DNA from: Microbaculum sp051390635
Lineage (GTDB): Bacteria > Pseudomonadota > Alphaproteobacteria > Rhizobiales > Tepidamorphaceae
NCBI RefSeq assembly: GCF_051390635.1
Contig: NZ_JBPODT010000001.1
Location: 744,001-808,000, forward strand
Direction of reading: 5' to 3'
DNA length: 64,000 nucleotides
The notes below the pieces were generated by a model. That model saw nothing but the letters and a program-made list of their open reading frames with translations. It was not told the DNA's origin and ran no database searches. The position numbers were made by a program, and so were the translations under genes. Shown piece after piece: positions 60,534 through 64,000 of the stretch. Every line of letters begins with the position of its first letter. The stretch's first letter is position 1.

Positions 60534-61220
60534 TCAGGCCGCCGCCGGACGCATCCTTTCGATGGCGAAGCCGGCGATAACGGCGGGAACGACCCACATC
60601 AGCGCCTGAACCACCAGCGAGGCCGACACGAACTGGGCGGCAAGCTCTGCCGGCACGGGGCTGCCCATGTCGTCGGGGTGCGGCGCGCCGATCACGTGCG
60701 GCAGCACGATCAGGCCGACGCCCACGATCGACCAGACGACATGCCGGCCGAAGAAGATCGCCGCCAGGCCCAGCGCGGTGGCCACCGCCGTGCCGACCCA
60801 CCAGATCTGCCTCAGCTCCAGTTCGGCCGCGTAGGCGCCCGGCAGCTCGGGCGCGAGCCCGAAGGCCGGCGCGAGCCCGGTCGCGACGAAGCCGGCCACC
60901 GCCCACGGAATGACGCTGCGCGCGGTGATCTCGGCGCCCTTGACGAACATCGCCGCCAGCAGCATCCAGGCGAAGCCGACCGCGACGATCACGCTCGCCG
61001 TGTAGGTCAGGATCGTCCGCATCGCGTCGCCGCCTTCGGCCGCCGTCTCGCCGCTATGGACGTGGGCGAGCAGGATCTGCGCGGCGCTTGCCACGTCCGT
61101 CGTCTCGAACTGCTCGGCGTGCAGGATGAGCGGTGTCGTCGTGACGGATTCGATCGCGCCCACGACGATACCCCCGGCGATGCCTCCGATGAGGCCGCCG
61201 GCCAATATGCGCATCAGCAT
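60534..61220 (-). CDS. cbtA: CbtA, cobalt transport subunit
   Basis: 228 residues with five to six helices: MRILAGGLIGGIAGGIVVGA, ILTYTASVIVAVGFAWMLLA, SVIPWAVAGFVATGLAPAFG, WWVGTAVATALGLAAIFFGR and VVWSIVGVGLIVLPHVIGAP. The GLAPAFGLAPELPG motif and the HPDDMG loop are characteristic. CbtA is thought to move cobalt with CbtB. ATG 61220 starts 7 bp after the cbtB stop. B12 control comes from the riboswitch upstream of cbtB. Confidence 0.9.
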   Translation of the reverse strand: MLMRILAGGLIGGIAGGIVVGAIESVTTTPLILHAEQFETTDVASAAQILLAHVHSGETAAEGGDAMRTILTYTASVIVAVGFAWMLLAAMFVKGAEITARSVIPWAVAGFVATGLAPAFGLAPELPGAYAAELELRQIWWVGTAVATALGLAAIFFGRHVVWSIVGVGLIVLPHVIGAPHPDDMGSPVPAELAAQFVSASLVVQALMWVVPAVIAGFAIERMRPAAA

Positions 61221-61227
61221 GACGCGA

Positions 61228-61404
61228 TCAGTGGCAGGGGAAGGACATCGCATGACGCGCGTCGTGCGCGGCGTCATGCAGGGCCTGCGGATGCGCGAAA
61301 CCGGCCCCGAAGACCAGCACGGCTCCCATCAGGAACACCAGGGCCGCGACACCGATGCGGGTCGAGGCGAGAGGCTGGGAAAAAGTCGTCGTCTGATTAG
61401 TCAT
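61228..61404 (-). CDS. cbtB: CbtB, small cobalt transport subunit
   Basis: 58 residues: MTNQTTTFSQPLASTRIGVA, a single helix (AALVFLMGAVLVFGAGFAHP) and a His-rich tail ALHDAAHDARHAMSFPCH. This one-helix, His-tail arrangement defines CbtB, with the histidines as probable cobalt ligands. The gene is short, so it is easily missed. It lies directly after the cobalamin riboswitch and directly before cbtA, as in the standard B12-regulated cbtBA operon. Confidence 0.88.
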   Translation of the reverse strand: MTNQTTTFSQPLASTRIGVAALVFLMGAVLVFGAGFAHPQALHDAAHDARHAMSFPCH

Positions 61405-61451
61405 CGTATGTACCCGTGTTGCCGCTCCACCGGCGGCGTCTTGAGTTGTCC

Positions 61452-61650
61452 CACGGACCGGCAGGTCTCCTGGCTCGCGCCTTTAGCGCCCTTCCTCCCC
61501 CTTCCCGGCGTCAAGCCAGTGGGATGACGGAGGAACGGCTTGGCGCCCACAGTTGCGGGGACAGCCGCGGCTTTCGGTAAGTCCTGTCGAGACAGGCCGG
61601 CACCGCGTTCCCTTTTGCGCCCGTTGGACTGAACCTTTTCAGGCCAGCCT
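61452..61650 (-). ncRNA. Cobalamin riboswitch upstream of cbtBA
   Basis: Read on the reverse strand the consensus boxes occur in order: gggaacgcggtg, then gccgcggctgtccccgcaac followed by tgt, then agccaggagacctgcc (forward coordinates 61460-61475). Spacing fits a full aptamer with its peripheral domain. The cbtB start follows about 50 bp downstream. It should turn the cobalt transporter genes off when adenosylcobalamin is plentiful. Confidence 0.93.
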
Positions 61651-61716
61651 GTCCGGGACCGATCCGAGTCGGACACTATCGAACCGGATTGCGTCCGTCG
61701 AGGGCGTTGCCGCGTT

Positions 61717-62745
61717 TCATCCCAGCGCCGCCGCAAGCCGCACCCACGCGGACTCGTCGCTGGGCATCCCGAACCGCAGCCAGTCCGGGCGATAGGCGAA
61801 ACGACGCACGAAGATCCCCGCCTGTCCCAGCCGGTCGAAAACCGCCGGCGCCCGCGCGCTTTCCGCGAGCCGGTAAAGGCGCGTCCCGCCGACGACGGCG
61901 AGCCCCGCACGCGTGAGAAGATCGTCGAGGCGTTGCCGGTCCTCGTCCAGCCGGGCCCGTGTCTCAGCCAGCCAGCCGGCATCGGCCAGGGCCCGGCGCC
62001 CGATCCCGATCGCCGGCCCCGACACCGCCCACGGCCCCAGCGCGGCGCGGATCTTCACCGCCAGGTCCGGCCCGGCCACCGCGAAGCCAAGCCGCAGGCC
62101 GGCGAGCCCGTAGGTCTTGCCGAAGGAGCGCAGCACCACCACGCCCGCGCCGGGGAGGTCGGGGATCAGGCTCAGCGGCCCGTCCTCCAGGTCGGCGAAG
62201 GCCTCGTCGACGACGAGCAGGCCGTTGCGCGCGGCGAGCTCCGAGGCCAGCGCCGCCAAAGTTTCCGGATCCGTCCGTCGTCCGTCGGGATTGTTGGGAT
62301 TGCACAGGACGATGCCGTCATGTCCGGCTGCCGCCTCGAGCGAGCCAACCTCCGTGACCGCCGCACCCGATTGCGCCCAGGCGGCGGCGTGCTCGGCATA
62401 GGTCGGCCCGACGACGGCGACGGACGTCAACGGCACGATGCGCGGCAGCAGCGAAATCAGCACCTGCGTGCCCGGCGCGGCGACAACCCGCGTCGGATCG
62501 CCGCCATAGGCAGCCGCGGCGGCGGTCTCCAGGGCCGCCGCATCCGACGGTTCCGGCAATCGCGCCCAGACCTCCGCCGGGACATCGGGAACCGGATAGG
62601 GCCGCGGATTGATGCCGGTCGACAGGTCGATGATCAGCTCGGGCGCACCGGGGAACAGCCGCCGCGCCTCGGCCAGGCGCCCGCCATGAGCAATCTCCCC
62701 CCCTGCCGGGACGTGCGCGAACGTGCTAGCCGTCTTGCCGATCAT
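61717..62745 (-). CDS. cobC: Threonine-phosphate decarboxylase (cobalamin synthesis)
   Basis: 342 residues, a PLP enzyme of the histidinol-phosphate aminotransferase group that makes (R)-1-aminopropan-2-ol O-phosphate. IDLSTGINPRPYPVPDVPAE, CNPNNPDGRRTDPETL, LVVDEAFADLEDG and the Schiff-base Lys in LRSFGKTYGLAGLRLGFAVA are clear. The name follows Pseudomonas denitrificans (Salmonella calls it CobD). The start is uncertain: its ATG overlaps that of the divergent cobD, and homologues often begin close to AHGGRLAEARRLFPG, some 20 residues later. Confidence 0.9.
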   Translation of the reverse strand: MIGKTASTFAHVPAGGEIAHGGRLAEARRLFPGAPELIIDLSTGINPRPYPVPDVPAEVWARLPEPSDAAALETAAAAAYGGDPTRVVAAPGTQVLISLLPRIVPLTSVAVVGPTYAEHAAAWAQSGAAVTEVGSLEAAAGHDGIVLCNPNNPDGRRTDPETLAALASELAARNGLLVVDEAFADLEDGPLSLIPDLPGAGVVVLRSFGKTYGLAGLRLGFAVAGPDLAVKIRAALGPWAVSGPAIGIGRRALADAGWLAETRARLDEDRQRLDDLLTRAGLAVVGGTRLYRLAESARAPAVFDRLGQAGIFVRRFAYRPDWLRFGMPSDESAWVRLAAALG

Positions 62746-63727
62746 GGATATCGCGTCGAACCTCTTGGTGCTGTTTCTCGCCCTCCTCGCGGAGGCCGCC
62801 TTCGGCTATCCCGCGCCGCTCTACAAGGCAATCCGCCATCCGGTGATGTGGATCGGCGCGCTGATAGACCGGCTCGACCGAAGCCTCAACACGGATGCCC
62901 TGTCCGAGGCAAGGCGCCGCGCCAACGGAGCCCTCGCCCTCGCCCTTATCCTCGCCGTCACGATCGTCCCGACGCTGATCGTCCAGATCGCGCTCTTCGA
63001 CATCCTGCCGGATCTCCTGGCGGCCCTGCTGGTCGCGGCGGCGGCCTCGACCCTGATCGCCCAGAGAAGCCTGTACTGGCATGTGGCCGCCGTCGCGACG
63101 GGCCTGGAACGCGCCGGCCTCGCCGGCGGCCGGGCGGCCGTCTCGCGGATCGTCGGCCGCGATCCCGACAGCCTGGACGAGGCCGGCGTCTCGCGCGCGG
63201 CGATCGAGAGCCTGGCGGAAAACTTCTCCGACGGTGTGGTCGCCCCCGCCGTCTGGTGCGCGCTGTTCGGCCTGCCCGGAATCGCCGCTTACAAGGCTGC
63301 CAACACGGCGGACTCGATGATCGGCCACAAAAGCGAGCGCCACCGCGCCTTCGGCTGGGCGTCGGCGCGCTTCGACGATCTCGTCAACCTGCCCGCCTCG
63401 CGCCTGTCGGCGGTGTGGATCGCCCTTGCCGCCACGATTCTGAGCCTCGACGGCAAGGCGGCCGTCAGCACCGCCCTTCGTGACGCCCGCCATCACAAAT
63501 CGCCGAACGCCGGCTGGCCGGAAGCGGCGATGGCCGGTGCCCTGGGGCTGAAGCTGGCGGGTCCGCGCATCTACGGCGACATCCGCGTCGACGATCACTG
63601 GATGGGCTACGGCCGCGCCGAGGCGACGGCGGCCGATATCCGCCGCGCGCTCGATCTCTACCGCGTCGCCTGTGGACTCCAGATCGCCGCCACCGGACTG
63701 CTTGCCGCCCTCATCTGGCTGACGTGA
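62744..63727 (+). CDS. cobD: Adenosylcobinamide-phosphate synthase (CbiB)
   Basis: 327 residues, an integral membrane enzyme joining the aminopropanol linker to adenosylcobyric acid. Landmarks: GYPAPLYKAIRHPVMWIGAL, SLAENFSDGVVAPAVWCALF, GIAAYKAANTADSMIGHKSE and RIYGDIRVDDHWMGYGRAEA. Four or five helices are visible. ATG 62744 is chosen over 62723 because family members start near ASNLLVLFLALLAEA. It uses the product of the divergent CobC. Confidence 0.93.
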   Translation: MDIASNLLVLFLALLAEAAFGYPAPLYKAIRHPVMWIGALIDRLDRSLNTDALSEARRRANGALALALILAVTIVPTLIVQIALFDILPDLLAALLVAAAASTLIAQRSLYWHVAAVATGLERAGLAGGRAAVSRIVGRDPDSLDEAGVSRAAIESLAENFSDGVVAPAVWCALFGLPGIAAYKAANTADSMIGHKSERHRAFGWASARFDDLVNLPASRLSAVWIALAATILSLDGKAAVSTALRDARHHKSPNAGWPEAAMAGALGLKLAGPRIYGDIRVDDHWMGYGRAEATAADIRRALDLYRVACGLQIAATGLLAALIWLT

Positions 63728-64000
63728 CGATCCGGTCGATATCGACGTGCGCCTCCAGGTGTTCGGCGAGCCGGTCCAGCGCGTCGTCGACGCCACGCTC
63801 GTAGGCCAGATCCGAGGCGCCGCCGAGCCGGTCGAGCCAGGCCGCCCGCTGGCGGTCGTCGGCGAAGAAGCCATGCACGTAGGTGGCGGCGACACGGCCG
63901 TCCGGCGAGACCGCGCCGTCGACCCGGCCGTCGGCCAGCCGGACCAGCGGCCGCTCCGTCGCCGGGCCCGTCGTGCGCCCCATGTGCATTTCGTAGCCAC
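63711..64000 (-). CDS. cobQ: Cobyric acid synthase, C-terminal end (5' end outside window)
   Basis: Only the last ~97 residues are visible, continuing past base 64000. They match the C-terminal amidotransferase domain of CobQ: GYEMHMGRTTGPATERPLVR, then GAVSPDGRVAATYVHGFFAD with the catalytic His (YVHGFF), and DRQRAAWLDRL. CobQ amidates four side chains of adenosylcobyrinic acid a,c-diamide. The stop overlaps the convergent cobD end by 17 bp. Its presence makes this a cobalamin locus. Confidence 0.88.
   Translation of the reverse strand, partial: GYEMHMGRTTGPATERPLVRLADGRVDGAVSPDGRVAATYVHGFFADDRQRAAWLDRLGGASDLAYERGVDDALDRLAEHLEAHVDIDRIVTSAR

Noticed and set aside
1..64000. tRNA, rRNA, CRISPR, transposase, integrase, prophage or restriction genes
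   Set aside because: I looked for characteristic sequences in the spacers and among predicted proteins and found none I could defend.

Overview
The window looks like a chromosomal core segment of a high-GC alphaproteobacterium, most likely order Hyphomicrobiales (Rhizobiales). The evidence is uvrC/pgsA/moaD/moaE clustering, a MarR + PetR-like regulator + EnvZ-like kinase block beside ilvE, the lgt-midA-pgeF and prs-rplY-pth-ychF strings, petABC near mtnP/apt/trmL, a coupled DUF1285-Nudix-DUF6111-cca operon, cobC/cobD/cobQ cobalamin genes and alphaproteobacterial intergenic palindromes. There is no rRNA, CRISPR array, phage, transposase or convincing tRNA.

Layout. 1-884: 3' part of uvrC, carrying an in-frame palindromic repeat. 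885-2876: about 2 kb without a gene, built from palindromic and tandem repeats, including a 348-bp unit present two and a half times. 2877-7076: HI0933-type flavoprotein, pgsA, moaD, moaE, Bcr/CflA-type exporter. 7140-10993: ilvE, divergent from marR, a response regulator and a histidine kinase. 10990-16556: AraC regulator and MFS pair, csaA-like gene, TetR regulator, proC, ybjN-domain gene, ubiK and a cold-shock gene. 16557-17180: a probable structured RNA or terminator, then an empty stretch. 17181-23678: lgt, midA-like methyltransferase, pgeF, a creatinase-like M24 protein without metal ligands, a two-domain lipoprotein, a GDCCVxC zinc-ribbon protein, prs. 23719-25565: reverse-strand block of VOC, SDR and GST genes. 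25805-29180: rplY, pth, ychF, two MaoC-type dehydratases.

29254-35332: apt, a small membrane protein, mtnP, chrA and the cytochrome bc1 operon petABC. 35518-41223: trmL, ABC exporter, hemF and a GGDEF-EAL protein. 41220-44036: reverse-strand operon DUF1285, CoA-type Nudix, DUF6111, cca, with every junction an ATGA overlap. 44193-51061: forward operon MoxR ATPase, DUF58, DUF4159 and a VWA/amidotransferase-like membrane protein. 51115-56819: GNAT, bfr, bfd, LysR regulator, glutathionyl-hydroquinone reductase, Nudix and metallophosphoesterase genes. 56816-60439: conserved membrane protein, three-PAS hybrid kinase, YbaK-type deacylase. 60534-64000: cobalamin block with cbtA and cbtB under a cobalamin riboswitch, cobC, cobD and the end of cobQ.

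Most genes are housekeeping. The less ordinary material is the repeat biology at 213-2876, the MoxR/VWA envelope operon, the ligand-less M24 protein with its neighbouring two-domain lipoprotein, paired palindromes upstream of bfd/bfr, a 12-bp tandem array before a glutathionyl-hydroquinone reductase gene, a terminator with an alternative pairing downstream of no annotated forward gene, and divergent cobC/cobD start codons that overlap.
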